This document shows, one piece after another, positions 1 to 6,400 of a stretch of 9,908 nucleotides of DNA. The position numbers and the translations under genes are program-made. Source of the DNA: Chloroflexota bacterium (GTDB taxonomy: Bacteria > Chloroflexota > Limnocylindria > Limnocylindrales > CSP1-4); NCBI GenBank assembly GCA_021812735.1, contig JAKAMV010000297.1:1-9908 (forward strand), given 5' to 3'. The notes under the pieces were generated by a model. It saw nothing but the letters and a program-made list of their open reading frames with translations, was not told the DNA's origin and made no database searches. Numbering within the stretch: the stretch's first letter is position 1; every line of letters starts with the position of its first letter.

Positions 1-157
1 CGAGGTCTGGATAGAAGCCCGGGCCGCTCTGCTCGTCTGCGCCGTTGCAGGATGCCGACGGGTTGGGGCTGGCACTCACCGAGCACGCGGCAAGGAGCGA
101 GACGCCCACGAGGGCGGCCGCAACGAGCGCGCTGGCGCGACCGGGGGACCTCGACAC
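1..157 (-). CDS. Lipoprotein, N-terminal part only (runs off the left edge)
   Basis: Reading the minus strand from a GTG at 157 gives 52 codons open to the window edge. Residues 1-24 are a signal peptide: an Arg-containing start (MSRSPGR), a hydrophobic stretch (ALVAAALVGVSLL), then the lipobox LAAC with the lipidated cysteine at residue 25. After it comes a Ser/Pro/Asn linker (SVSASPNPSAS), a second cysteine at residue 37 and the start of a folded part (SGPGFYPDL). The product should be a membrane-anchored extracytoplasmic lipoprotein; too little is present to name a family. The GTG is preferred because a GAGAAT hexamer lies 6 nt upstream, an arrangement repeated at other genes here, and because the signal peptide begins there. 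It is divergent from the lipoprotein gene at 193, with 35 bp between the starts. The lipoprotein call is fairly firm; the function is unknown. Confidence 0.7.
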   Translation of the reverse strand, partial: MSRSPGRASALVAAALVGVSLLAACSVSASPNPSASCNGADEQSGPGFYPDL

Positions 158-163
158 GGCGCG

Positions 164-169
164 ATTCTC
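164..169 (-). promoter_or_regulatory. -10-like element of the left-edge lipoprotein gene
   Basis: On the minus strand the hexamer is GAGAAT, followed by 6 nt and the GTG start at 157. The same hexamer at the same distance precedes arsR. No good -35 box is visible. The spacing would make the transcript leaderless. Confidence 0.45.
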
Positions 170-178
170 GCATCCGAC

Positions 179-184
179 TACACT
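179..184 (+). promoter_or_regulatory. -10-like element of the lipoprotein gene at 193
   Basis: TACACT matches the TANNNT form of a -10 box and ends 8 nt before the GTG at 193. There is no Shine-Dalgarno sequence before that GTG, so a leaderless mRNA is likely. A -35-like TCGACA at 151-156 is too far away (22 nt spacer) to count as support. Confidence 0.45.
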
Positions 185-192
185 TCCCGCTC

Positions 193-1377
193 GTGCCACG
201 CCCTACCCGTCGTCCCGTGCAGCGCCCGGGGCGCCCCCACCGCACTCTCCGATCGGCAGCCGCGCGCGCCGCGCTGGTGGCCATCGTCGTCGCGGTGGTC
301 GCCGGCTGCAGTAGCTCGCCGGCGCCGGGATCTGCGGCCCCCGCGACGTCGGCCGTCGTGACCGGCCCAACCGGCCGGGTGGGCGTGCCCGGCCCGTCCG
401 GCGCAGCAGGAGCGTCGGGGTCGGTCGGCCGCTCGCCGGGACCGCCGCCCTGGCCCGTGCCCGCCGACCAGGTCGCCCTCATCCGCGAGGCCGGACTGAC
501 GCCCCTCTCCGCGGAGGGAACGGTTCAACACACGCATGCAGCGCTGCAGGTCTGGTACGCCGGCCGGCGCGTGACCGTGCCCGCACAGATCGGCATCGAC
601 AGCGCCGCCCAGCAGCTGTCGCCGATCCATACCCACGATCGAACCGGGATGATCCACGTCGAGAGCCCCACGCGCGGGACCTTCCGCCTCGGGCAGTTCT
701 TCGTGCAATGGGGCGTGCCGCTGAACGGCGCACGGGCCTGGCTGGACGGCCGGCCGGTCGCGGATCCGGCCGGGATCGTCCTGCAGGACCACCAGATGAT
801 CCTCGTGGCCTGGGGCACGCCGCCCACGCCGATCCCCGCCGCATACACCGAGGGGTACTACCCAGGCCAGGTCCCGCCCGACGTCGCGCCGAGCATCACG
901 CTGGCGGGTCTCCCGGCAGGCTTCCCCGCACCGGTCGTCGCAGCGCGCTGGAACGGCGACGTGGGCTACCTCGACTCGCTCACGGAACAGGGAGCCCAAC
1001 GGGAAGAGCCGTTGGTGGCGGGGAAGCTCCGCGTCTTCGAGATCAAGACCGCGCAGTCGTCGAGCGGCGGCACGATCGATCTGCTGCTCTGGGGCTTCGA
1101 CGGGTACGCCTCCGCGCAGCGGTACGTGGCGCAGTCTGCCGTCTTCGTCCCGGATGCGCCCGAGTCCGTGCCCTGGGTGGCGAACGGCGCGCAATTGCGT
1201 TTCGGTCCCGACCCGAACCGCGCAGACGGTTCCACGCTTGGTGAGGTGGCCTGGGTCCACGGCCCGTGGGCGATCGTCGTCCTCGAGGCAACGGCGCCCG
1301 GGGTGATCGACCGGGGTGCGCTGATCCGGCTGGCGGCGACCGTCGAGCAGGAGGCCGGCCCGCTGCACGCGCCATAG
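193..1377 (+). CDS. Lipoprotein with a His-rich conserved-looking domain and a Gly-X-Y linker
   Basis: The product is 394 residues from the GTG at 193. Residues 1-38 are a basic, hydrophobic signal peptide ending in the lipobox VAGC, with the lipidated cysteine at 39, so it should be anchored on the outer face of the cytoplasmic membrane. Residues 58-81 are eight consecutive Gly-X-Y triplets, a short collagen-like linker. Residues 110-210 hold a domain with paired histidines: HTH at 113-115, HTHD at 146-149 and IHVES from 154, which look like metal ligands. A second domain (about 235-385) is not recognised. The frame is open further upstream, to an ATG at 52, but that start would overlap the divergent lipoprotein gene and bury the signal peptide behind 47 Arg-rich residues. 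GTG at 217 is the alternative start. The His domain resembles uncharacterised extracytoplasmic proteins of high-GC bacteria, from memory. The lipoprotein call is firm; function is unknown. Confidence 0.78.
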   Translation: MPRPTRRPVQRPGRPHRTLRSAAARAALVAIVVAVVAGCSSSPAPGSAAPATSAVVTGPTGRVGVPGPSGAAGASGSVGRSPGPPPWPVPADQVALIREAGLTPLSAEGTVQHTHAALQVWYAGRRVTVPAQIGIDSAAQQLSPIHTHDRTGMIHVESPTRGTFRLGQFFVQWGVPLNGARAWLDGRPVADPAGIVLQDHQMILVAWGTPPTPIPAAYTEGYYPGQVPPDVAPSITLAGLPAGFPAPVVAARWNGDVGYLDSLTEQGAQREEPLVAGKLRVFEIKTAQSSSGGTIDLLLWGFDGYASAQRYVAQSAVFVPDAPESVPWVANGAQLRFGPDPNRADGSTLGEVAWVHGPWAIVVLEATAPGVIDRGALIRLAATVEQEAGPLHAP

Positions 1378-1422
1378 CTCAGGTGGACCGATAACGGGCA
1401 GGGCGGCCGCGGTTGCCCGTGC

Positions 1423-1428
1423 TACAGT
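1423..1428 (+). promoter_or_regulatory. -10-like element of the acyl-CoA mutase gene
   Basis: TACAGT ends 7 nt before the ATG at 1436. No Shine-Dalgarno sequence lies in between, so the mRNA is probably leaderless. The element sits in the 58 bp gap after the lipoprotein gene, so the mutase need not depend on read-through. No clear -35 is seen. Confidence 0.5.
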
Positions 1429-1435
1429 CCACCGC

Positions 1436-3115
1436 ATGGACGAGGCCTGGCGTGCGGCCCGGGAACGCTGGGAGCGCGAACGACTCGATCCGACGCTGCG
1501 CCGCAGCCCCGAGCGCCGTCTCCGTTTCCGAACGCTCGGCGACATCGATGTGCGGCGGCTCTACACGCCGCTCGACCTGGAGGGCCGGGATCTCCTCGCC
1601 ACGGTCGGGTTCCCGGGCCAGCCGCCGTTCACGCGCGGCATCCACGCCAGCGGGTACCGCGGGCGGCTCTGGACGATGCGGATGTTCGCCGGCTTCGGTT
1701 CGGCGGAGGACACGAACGCGCGTTTCCATCAGCTGCTCGACGCCGGCCAGACCGGGCTGTCGATCGCCTACGACATGCCGACGCTGTACGGCTACGACAC
1801 CGACGATCCGCACGCCGAGGGCGAATTCGGCATCTGCGGTGTCGCGGTCAGCTCGCTCGCCGACATGGAGATCCTCCTCGACGGGATCCCGCTCGATCGC
1901 ACCTCGACATCGATGACGATCAACTCGCCGGCGGCACCGATCTGGGCCATCTATATCGCTGCCGCCGAGAAGCGCGGCTACCCCCGCGCGATCCTGGAGG
2001 GCACCACTCAGAACGACATCCTGAAGGAGTACATCGCCCAGAAAGAGTTCCTCTTCCCGGTCGAGCCGTCGCTGCGCCTCGTCACCGACACGATCGAGTT
2101 CGGGACGCGCGAGCTGCCGAAATGGAACACGATCTCGATCAGCGGCTACCACATCCGGGAGGCGGGCGCGACGGCCGTCCAGGAGCTCGCCTTCACGATC
2201 GCTGACGGCATCACGTACGTGGAGGAGGCCCTGCGGCGCGGTCTGCACATCGACGAGTTCGCACCGCGGCTCAGCTTCTTCTTCAACGCCCATTCCGACT
2301 TCTTCGAGGAGATCGCCAAGTACCGCGCCGCCCGGCGCATCTGGTATCGCCTGATGACCGAACGCTGGCACGCCGAGCACGAGCGCTCGACCTGGCTACG
2401 CTTTCATGCGCAGACCGCCGGCGTCTCGCTCACCGCCCAGCAGCCGCTCAACAACCTGACGCGGGTCGCGATCCAGGCGCTCGCCGCGGTGCTCGGTGGG
2501 GCGCAGTCGCTGCACACCGATGCCTACGACGAGGCCTGGGCGGTTCCCTCCGCGGAGGCTGCGCTGCTGGCGCTGCGCCAGCAGCAGGTGATCGCGGCCG
2601 AGACGGGCGTGGCGAGCACCGTCGATCCACTGGGCGGTGCGTGGTACGTGGAGTGGCTCACCGACGAAGTCGAGCGCCAGGCGTGGCGCTACATCGCGGA
2701 GATCGACGCGCTGGGCGGGATGCCCGCCGCGATCGCCGCCGGCTTCCCGCAGCGCGAGATCGCCGACGCCGCCTACCGCTACCAGCAGGAGTTCGACTCG
2801 GGCGAGCGGCAGGTCGTCGGTGTGAACGCCTATGCCGATCCGAACGAGGAGCTGGCGATCCCGCTCCTAGAAGTGAGCGAGGAGAGCCGGCAGCGGCACC
2901 TCGCCCGCTTGGCCCGGGTCCGACGCGAGCGCGACCCGGAGGCGGTCGAGGCGGCACTCGCCCGTCTCCGCGACGTGGCAGCCCGTCCCGGATCGAGCGA
3001 GGCGAACGTGATGCCTGCGCTGATCGAGTGCGCGGCCGCCTACGTCACCCTCGGCGAGATGTGCGGGGTCTTCCGCGCCCAGTTCGGGGAGTACCGGGAG
3101 CCGGTCGCCGTCTGA
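1436..3115 (+). CDS. B12-dependent acyl-CoA mutase, large catalytic subunit (isobutyryl-CoA mutase-like)
   Basis: This 559-residue protein is the TIM-barrel catalytic part of the methylmalonyl-CoA mutase family, which rearranges acyl-CoA carbon skeletons by adenosylcobalamin radical chemistry. Family hallmarks are the N-terminal RLYTPLDL (41-48), [10 protein letters not shown] (85-94), [10 protein letters not shown] (112-121), STSMTIN (157-163), TQNDILKEY (191-199), [12 protein letters not shown] (234-245), APRLSFFF (276-283) and [11 protein letters not shown] (357-367). It stops before any cobalamin-binding domain, so it needs a separate small subunit carrying DxHxxG, which is not in the window. 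By counting from the invariant GYH, the residues matching Tyr89 and Arg207 of methylmalonyl-CoA mutase are Phe84 and Gln202. Phe plus Gln is the isobutyryl-CoA mutase pair; 2-hydroxyisobutyryl-CoA mutase has Ile plus Gln. Calling it methylmalonyl-CoA mutase would therefore probably be wrong on substrate. It heads the plus-strand group up to 4027. Confidence 0.93.
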   Translation: MDEAWRAARERWERERLDPTLRRSPERRLRFRTLGDIDVRRLYTPLDLEGRDLLATVGFPGQPPFTRGIHASGYRGRLWTMRMFAGFGSAEDTNARFHQLLDAGQTGLSIAYDMPTLYGYDTDDPHAEGEFGICGVAVSSLADMEILLDGIPLDRTSTSMTINSPAAPIWAIYIAAAEKRGYPRAILEGTTQNDILKEYIAQKEFLFPVEPSLRLVTDTIEFGTRELPKWNTISISGYHIREAGATAVQELAFTIADGITYVEEALRRGLHIDEFAPRLSFFFNAHSDFFEEIAKYRAARRIWYRLMTERWHAEHERSTWLRFHAQTAGVSLTAQQPLNNLTRVAIQALAAVLGGAQSLHTDAYDEAWAVPSAEAALLALRQQQVIAAETGVASTVDPLGGAWYVEWLTDEVERQAWRYIAEIDALGGMPAAIAAGFPQREIADAAYRYQQEFDSGERQVVGVNAYADPNEELAIPLLEVSEESRQRHLARLARVRRERDPEAVEAALARLRDVAARPGSSEANVMPALIECAAAYVTLGEMCGVFRAQFGEYREPVAV

Positions 3116-3138
3116 GGCGATCGCCCGGCTCGGGCGCG

Positions 3139-3159
3139 TAGACTGCCGGGGGAGGAGGT
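3139..3159 (+). promoter_or_regulatory. Possible -10 and Shine-Dalgarno of the gene at 3164
   Basis: A TAGACT hexamer (3139-3144) is followed by GGAGGAGGT (3151-3159), a near-perfect Shine-Dalgarno ending 4 nt before the GTG at 3164. The ribosome site is strong and fixes the start. The -10 is weaker evidence, since read-through from the mutase is equally plausible. Confidence 0.5.
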
Positions 3160-3163
3160 CGAC

Positions 3164-3499
3164 GTGGCCGAAACGGACGAGCTGGCGGTACGGATCGAGC
3201 AGGCGGCCACCTCGATCGCAGGCTTGGCGCGGCAGGCGGAACCTGAAGGCGTGCGCTACGCGCTGGCGGGCGTGCCGTTTGCGGTGGTCGCCGGCGACCG
3301 CGCGGCGTTCCGTCTGCGGCCCGACGTGGCGGAAGCCGCCCTGCAGATGCCCGATGTGCATGCGAGTCCGCGCGGCCCGGGCTGGGTGGAGCTGGCTCCC
3401 GCGACACTCGACCGGTTTGCCCTCGATCGCGCGATGAGCTGGTTCGCGGCCGCCGCGCGCTATGCGGCGGAAGCGAACCCCGGCCGCCGGACCCACTGA
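3164..3499 (+). CDS. Small YjbR/MmcQ-like protein
   Basis: The product is 111 residues from a GTG set by a strong ribosome site. It has an N-terminal amphipathic helix (about 5-25), a strand pair (GVRYALAGVPFAVVAGDRAAFRL read across 29-51) and a pattern of LRPDVAEAAL then GPGWVELAPATLDRF and a final helix with RAMSWFAAAARYAA. The order of Phe-rich strands, 'RPDVAEAAL', 'GPGWVEL' and a terminal helix recalls the small YjbR/MmcQ (CyaY-like) fold, whose members are mostly uncharacterised. I see no catalytic motif, signal peptide or membrane segment, so it should be cytoplasmic. It starts 48 nt after the mutase and 36 nt before the DinB-like gene, so it is probably co-transcribed with both, though no functional link is evident. 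The gene is secure; the family is a tentative recognition. Confidence 0.6.
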   Translation: MAETDELAVRIEQAATSIAGLARQAEPEGVRYALAGVPFAVVAGDRAAFRLRPDVAEAALQMPDVHASPRGPGWVELAPATLDRFALDRAMSWFAAAARYAAEANPGRRTH

Positions 3500-3535
3500 C
3501 GGCCGACACCCGGCGCAGCACCCAGGGAGGGAACC

Positions 3536-4027
3536 ATGTACGTCGACGCGCTGTCGTTCCTGGAGGACGAACGGGAGGCGTGGGCGCCTTTCGAGGCGCT
3601 TGCCGCGCTCCCGGACGAGGCGTTGGAACGAGCGATGCCGGAGGACGGACCCGCGCACGGCTGGTCGGGCCGCGACCTCGCGGCGCACCTCGTGGCGTGG
3701 CAGGGGCTCGCGCTGCAGGTCGCGCGCGAACTCGCGCTCGGCGACGCCAGCGCGACCATGGACCGCGTCGACGCCGAGTGGGAGGCGGGCGGCGGGGACG
3801 CCATGAACGCCGCGCTCCAGGCCGAGTGGCGGGCCTTGCCGCTCGACGAGGTGCGGCGCCGCCTGGCGACCGTGCCGGGCGAACTGCGGGGCTACCTGAC
3901 CGTGGTGCCGGAAACGCGCTGGGTGAAGAACTCGAAACGCCTGGCGTTCTTCCTCGAGAGCACGTTGGATCACTACGCGGAGCACGAGGCGGAGCTGCGG
4001 GCGATCCTTGGTGCCGCCGGTCGCTGA
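3536..4027 (+). CDS. DinB/ClbS-fold (maleylpyruvate-isomerase-N-like) protein
   Basis: This 163-residue protein fits the DinB-like four-helix-bundle superfamily, whose members include mycothiol- or bacillithiol-dependent transferases and ClbS-type protective proteins. The marker is HGWSGRDLAAHLVAWQ (41-56), the usual end of helix 1 into helix 2 with its first His ligand (His51). The last helix carries HYAEH, giving His146 and His150. His51, His146 and His150 make the typical metal triad of the fold, so metal binding is likely retained. There is no signal peptide. The ATG at 3536 follows AGGGAGGG (3524-3531), a good ribosome site 4 nt away. It is the last plus-strand gene before the hairpin at 4054. 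The substrate cannot be read from the sequence; thiol-dependent detoxification is only the family's common theme. Confidence 0.75.
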   Translation: MYVDALSFLEDEREAWAPFEALAALPDEALERAMPEDGPAHGWSGRDLAAHLVAWQGLALQVARELALGDASATMDRVDAEWEAGGGDAMNAALQAEWRALPLDEVRRRLATVPGELRGYLTVVPETRWVKNSKRLAFFLESTLDHYAEHEAELRAILGAAGR

Positions 4028-4053
4028 CCGCGGCCTGGATCGTGCGAATCGAA

Positions 4054-4082
4054 ACGGCCCGGCGCTGTACGAGCCGGGCCGT
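4054..4082 (-). terminator. Rho-independent-type hairpin between convergent genes
   Basis: ACGGCCCGGC (4054-4063) and GCCGGGCCGT (4073-4082) form a perfect 10 bp stem with a 9-nt loop, in the 73 bp between the DinB-like gene and thioredoxin. On the minus strand the stem is followed by TTTCGATT, a weak T-rich tail, so it suits thioredoxin best. On the plus strand no T run follows, but the stem could still block read-through from the other side. Confidence 0.7.
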
Positions 4083-4100
4083 CGTCGGTCGAGGACAGGG

Positions 4101-4448
4101 TCAGGACGGCTGGCCGGAGCTGGCGTACTGCTTCATGTTGAACGCCTGCTCCAGCTGATCCGCGGGCCGGAAGCCGACGACGCCCACCGGGGTCTCGCCC
4201 GGCCGGAAGAACGCGATGGTCGGGATGCTCATGATCCCGAACGCCTGCGAGATCATCGGGTTGGCGTCGACGTCGAGCTTCACGAAGTCGATGGCGTCGC
4301 CGTACTTGGCGGCCAGCTTCTCGATCTCCGGCGCGACCAGCTTGCACGGCCCGCACCACGCCGCCCAGAAGTCGACCAGGACCGGCTTGTCGTTGTTGAG
4401 CACCGCCTGCTCGAAGTCCGCGTCGGTGACCGCCTTGATGTTGGCCAT
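4101..4448 (-). CDS. trxA: Thioredoxin
   Basis: A standard single-domain thioredoxin of 115 residues. It is a cytoplasmic dithiol-disulfide oxidoreductase, normally reduced by thioredoxin reductase. The active site is FWAAWCGPCKLVAP with Cys32 and Cys35; the buried Asp26 (VDF) is present, and the cis-proline is Pro76 in SIPT. The C-terminal part has the usual GFRPADQLEQAF helix and then a short polar tail (about 104-115). The ATG at 4448 is preceded by a purine-rich stretch (GGGGGAAAGGAAAC) at suboptimal spacing plus ACGGAACC close to the start. It lies 75 nt downstream of the ArsR-family gene on the same strand, which suggests one transcript and possible redox or stress control. A strong hairpin follows its stop codon. 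No key residue is missing. Confidence 0.95.
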   Translation of the reverse strand: MANIKAVTDADFEQAVLNNDKPVLVDFWAAWCGPCKLVAPEIEKLAAKYGDAIDFVKLDVDANPMISQAFGIMSIPTIAFFRPGETPVGVVGFRPADQLEQAFNMKQYASSGQPS

Positions 4449-4468
4449 GGTTCCGTTGTTTCCTTTCC

Positions 4469-4512
4469 CCCCGCCGAGCGGGGCATCCGCGTCCGATCGA
4501 ACGGGTCGGACG
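4469..4512 (-). promoter_or_regulatory. Two hairpins in the arsR-trxA spacer
   Basis: Reading the minus strand, CGTCCGA (4512-4506) pairs with TCGGACG (4496-4490), a perfect 7 bp stem with a 9-nt loop. CCCCGC (4483-4478) then pairs with GCGGGG (4474-4469), 6 bp around a 3-nt loop. The second abuts the purine-rich ribosome site of trxA. No T run follows either, so they are not classic terminators. They may stabilise or process the trxA message, or tune translation, or simply reflect high GC. Confidence 0.4.
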
Positions 4513-4523
4513 TCCCGGCCCCC

Positions 4524-4820
4524 TCAGCGGGCGAACGTCTGAATGAGCCGATACGCCTCCAGGACCCGAGGATCCGTGAGACGGTAATACACCGTGTTGC
4601 CCTGGCGCCGCGTGGTCACGAGGCCCGCGCTGCGCAGGACGGCGAGGTGCTGGCTCATGTTCGGCACCTGACACCCGATCTCGTGCGAGAGCTCCGAGAC
4701 CGAGCGCTCGCCGGCCGCGAGCACCTCGAGGACGCACAACCGCTTCGCGTCGGCAAGGGCCCGCATGACCGCGGTGTACCGCTGCAGGTCCTGGTCCGCC
4801 GGAAGCGTGGGCGTCGGCAT
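4524..4820 (-). CDS. ArsR/SmtB-family transcriptional repressor
   Basis: This 98-residue protein is a compact winged-helix repressor of the ArsR/SmtB type. Helix 1-2 contains MRALADAKRLCVLEVL, followed by SVSELSHEIG, the recognition helix VPNMSQHLAVLRSAGLV (52-68) and the wing TTRRQGNTVYYRL (69-81), ending with a short C-terminal helix. The classical ArsR metal motif ELCVCDL is absent. Cysteines occur at 29 and 50 only, so a thiol or metal signal is possible but not shown. The ATG at 4820 follows a -35/-10 pair by 6 nt, and a 14 bp palindrome lies between those boxes, so self-repression is likely. The gene starts 12 nt after the GH1 stop codon and is followed by trxA after 75 nt. The family is certain; the ligand is unknown. 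Confidence 0.93.
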   Translation of the reverse strand: MPTPTLPADQDLQRYTAVMRALADAKRLCVLEVLAAGERSVSELSHEIGCQVPNMSQHLAVLRSAGLVTTRRQGNTVYYRLTDPRVLEAYRLIQTFAR

Positions 4821-4826
4821 GGGCGC

Positions 4827-4855
4827 ATTCTCTCACAACTTGCGCAAGTTCGCAA
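4827..4855 (-). promoter_or_regulatory. arsR promoter with palindromic operator, inside the end of the GH1 gene
   Basis: On the minus strand a -35-like TTGCGA (4855-4850) and a -10-like GAGAAT (4832-4827) are 17 nt apart, and the ATG follows 6 nt later. The spacer contains the perfect palindrome AACTTGCGCAAGTT (4837-4850). A further CGCAAGT (4851-4857) repeats one half-site on the upstream side. A repressor bound here would block RNA polymerase. Positions 4833-4855 are also the last codons of the glycosidase gene. Confidence 0.65.
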
Positions 4856-6197
4856 GTACCTTCCCGCCGGCGCGGTCCCGTGGGCCGCGTCCTCCCGATG
4901 GCGCGTGGGGCTCCGGCGTTGGCACCTGCAGTCGTCCCGCACGGGCCACCTCGCCGAGGATGCGCGCCGATGGCCTGACCGTCCGTTGCTGCGTCCGGCG
5001 GTCGACCGCCACCAGCCCGAAGCGCATGGCATAGCTCCGCGCCCATTCGAAGTTGTCCAGGAGGCTCCAGTGGATGTAGCCGCGAATGGGCACGCCGCCC
5101 TCGATCAGGGCGTGAATGGCGGACAAGCCCCGGACGATGAACTCCACCCGTTCGGTGTCGTCGTCGGTGGCGACCCCGTGCTCGGTCACCACGATCGCTT
5201 TGCCGGGGAAGAGGGCCGCCACCCGGCGGATGGTGGCCGCAACGGCCTCCGGCCGGAACTCATACCCCATCTGCGTCGCCCGTGCGCGACCGCGCGCGGC
5301 AACGCCAGCCGCCCGGCTGGTCTCGAAGCGCACCACCCAGGGGACCAGAAGGGCCTCCATCCGTGGCGTGGCCAGCGCGCGGCGGAGCAGCGGCGCGACG
5401 ACCTCGGGCGCGTCGACCCGGACCCGGGTGTACGTCTGGACGCCGATGAAGTCGTCGTCGGCGCAGGCCGCCAGGAAGACGTCCTCGTTGAGACGACGCA
5501 GGTACTCGACGACGGGGCGTCCACCGGCGTTGGCCTCCCACTCCTGGAGCGCATGGGTTGCCCCGACCCGTGCGCCGGGGCGCAACTCGCGGATCGTCGA
5601 GGAAGCCCGCCGATGGGCTTCGACGAGCCCGCCGATCGCCCGCTTCCAGGACGCGACGTCGCGGCTACCCGGTGGGAAGCCGAGTGCGCCGAGGTACCCA
5701 CCGAAGGCCACTACGCCCGGCTCGTTCACAGTGCAGTACCAGGCGACCTCCTCCCCGAGCGCCGTCACCGCCCGGCGGCAGTAGCGCTCGAAGCGAGTCG
5801 GCGTCAGCGGATCCCGCCAGCCGCCCCGCGCCGCGACCCAGCGCGGCAGCGTGAAATGGTTCAGCGTGACCATCGGGATCAGCCCCTGCGCGCTGACGGC
5901 CTCGACCACGCGGCGATAGTGGTCGAGCTGTGCGCCGTCGAAGGTGCCCTCGGCCGGCTCGATGCGCGCCCATTCGACCGAGAAGCGGTACGTGTTGAAG
6001 CCGAGCGCAGCGAGCAGCGCCACGTCATCGGCGAAGCGCCGGTAGTGATCGCAAGCGGCGCCGCTCGGCTCACGGCAGGGCGTGCCAGGTCGCCGTTCCC
6101 AGTCCCACCAGTCGCTGTTCGCGTTGTCACCCTCGACCTGGTGGGCGGCCGTGGCCGCGCCCCAGAGGAAGCCGGGCGGGAAGATCAGGTCGCGCAT
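4833..6197 (-). CDS. Family GH1 beta-glycosidase
   Basis: This 454-residue enzyme is a retaining glycoside hydrolase of family 1, a TIM barrel that removes beta-linked glucose, galactose or related sugars from the non-reducing end. It starts with the family signature FPPGFLWGAATAAHQVEG (6-23). The acid/base is Glu159 in TVNEP and the nucleophile Glu339 in VTEHG, where His replaces the usual Asn. Sugar-binding positions Gln20, His114, Asn158, and Trp377 and Glu384 in HWSLLDNFEW are all present, so it should be active. LNHFTLPRW resembles archaeal and Thermus-type members. There is no signal peptide, so it is probably cytoplasmic. The frame is open for 49 further codons upstream, but the family signature and a TATCCT box 6 nt before the ATG at 6197 set the start. 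About 30 polar residues at the C-terminus lie beyond the barrel and encode the arsR operator. Confidence 0.95.
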   Translation of the reverse strand: MRDLIFPPGFLWGAATAAHQVEGDNANSDWWDWERRPGTPCREPSGAACDHYRRFADDVALLAALGFNTYRFSVEWARIEPAEGTFDGAQLDHYRRVVEAVSAQGLIPMVTLNHFTLPRWVAARGGWRDPLTPTRFERYCRRAVTALGEEVAWYCTVNEPGVVAFGGYLGALGFPPGSRDVASWKRAIGGLVEAHRRASSTIRELRPGARVGATHALQEWEANAGGRPVVEYLRRLNEDVFLAACADDDFIGVQTYTRVRVDAPEVVAPLLRRALATPRMEALLVPWVVRFETSRAAGVAARGRARATQMGYEFRPEAVAATIRRVAALFPGKAIVVTEHGVATDDDTERVEFIVRGLSAIHALIEGGVPIRGYIHWSLLDNFEWARSYAMRFGLVAVDRRTQQRTVRPSARILGEVARAGRLQVPTPEPHAPSGGRGPRDRAGGKVLANLRKL

Positions 6198-6203
6198 GGC
6201 GGG

Positions 6204-6209
6204 AGGATA
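6204..6209 (-). promoter_or_regulatory. -10-like element of the GH1 gene
   Basis: On the minus strand TATCCT is followed by 6 nt and the ATG at 6197, with no Shine-Dalgarno in between, so the message is probably leaderless. No convincing -35 lies 16-18 nt upstream. Confidence 0.5.
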
Positions 6210-6400
6210 CCGGCGCAGACGCGCGATCCGTGTGGGCCGTGGCACCGACGACACGGCGGAGCGGCGCCGGCGCGCGGGTGACCAGCCGGTAGGCAGCGGC
6301 GGTGCAGCGCACGCCGCCAATCGCGTCGACGAGGTGGTGGTCACCCCGGTCGATGGTGGCGGACCGGGCCGCCAGGGGCCCGCTGCCGGACGGCGCGCGG

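Noticed and set aside
52..192. Upstream start (ATG 52) for the plus-strand lipoprotein
   Set aside because: The extra 47 residues are Arg-rich and would place the signal peptide far inside the protein. The region is better explained as the start of the divergent lipoprotein gene.
178..1545. A 455-codon minus-strand frame opposite the lipoprotein and the start of the mutase
   Set aside because: It is antisense to a gene with a signal peptide and lipobox and has very Arg-rich, repeat-like composition without any motif.
2867..3985. A 372-codon minus-strand frame opposite the mutase end, the YjbR-like and the DinB-like genes
   Set aside because: It has no recognisable domain and spans three plus-strand genes, two of which have good ribosome sites.
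4008..6281. A 757-codon open frame on the plus strand opposite thioredoxin, arsR and GH1
   Set aside because: It lies antisense to three clearly recognised genes, has no recognisable domain and an Arg/His/Asp-rich composition. Long antisense frames are expected when GC is about 70% and third codon positions are mostly G or C.
6198..6344. N-terminal extension of the GH1 gene to 6344
   Set aside because: The GH1 signature begins right at the ATG at 6197, where a -10-like box lies 6 nt upstream. The extension is Arg/Ala/Pro-rich with no similarity to the family.
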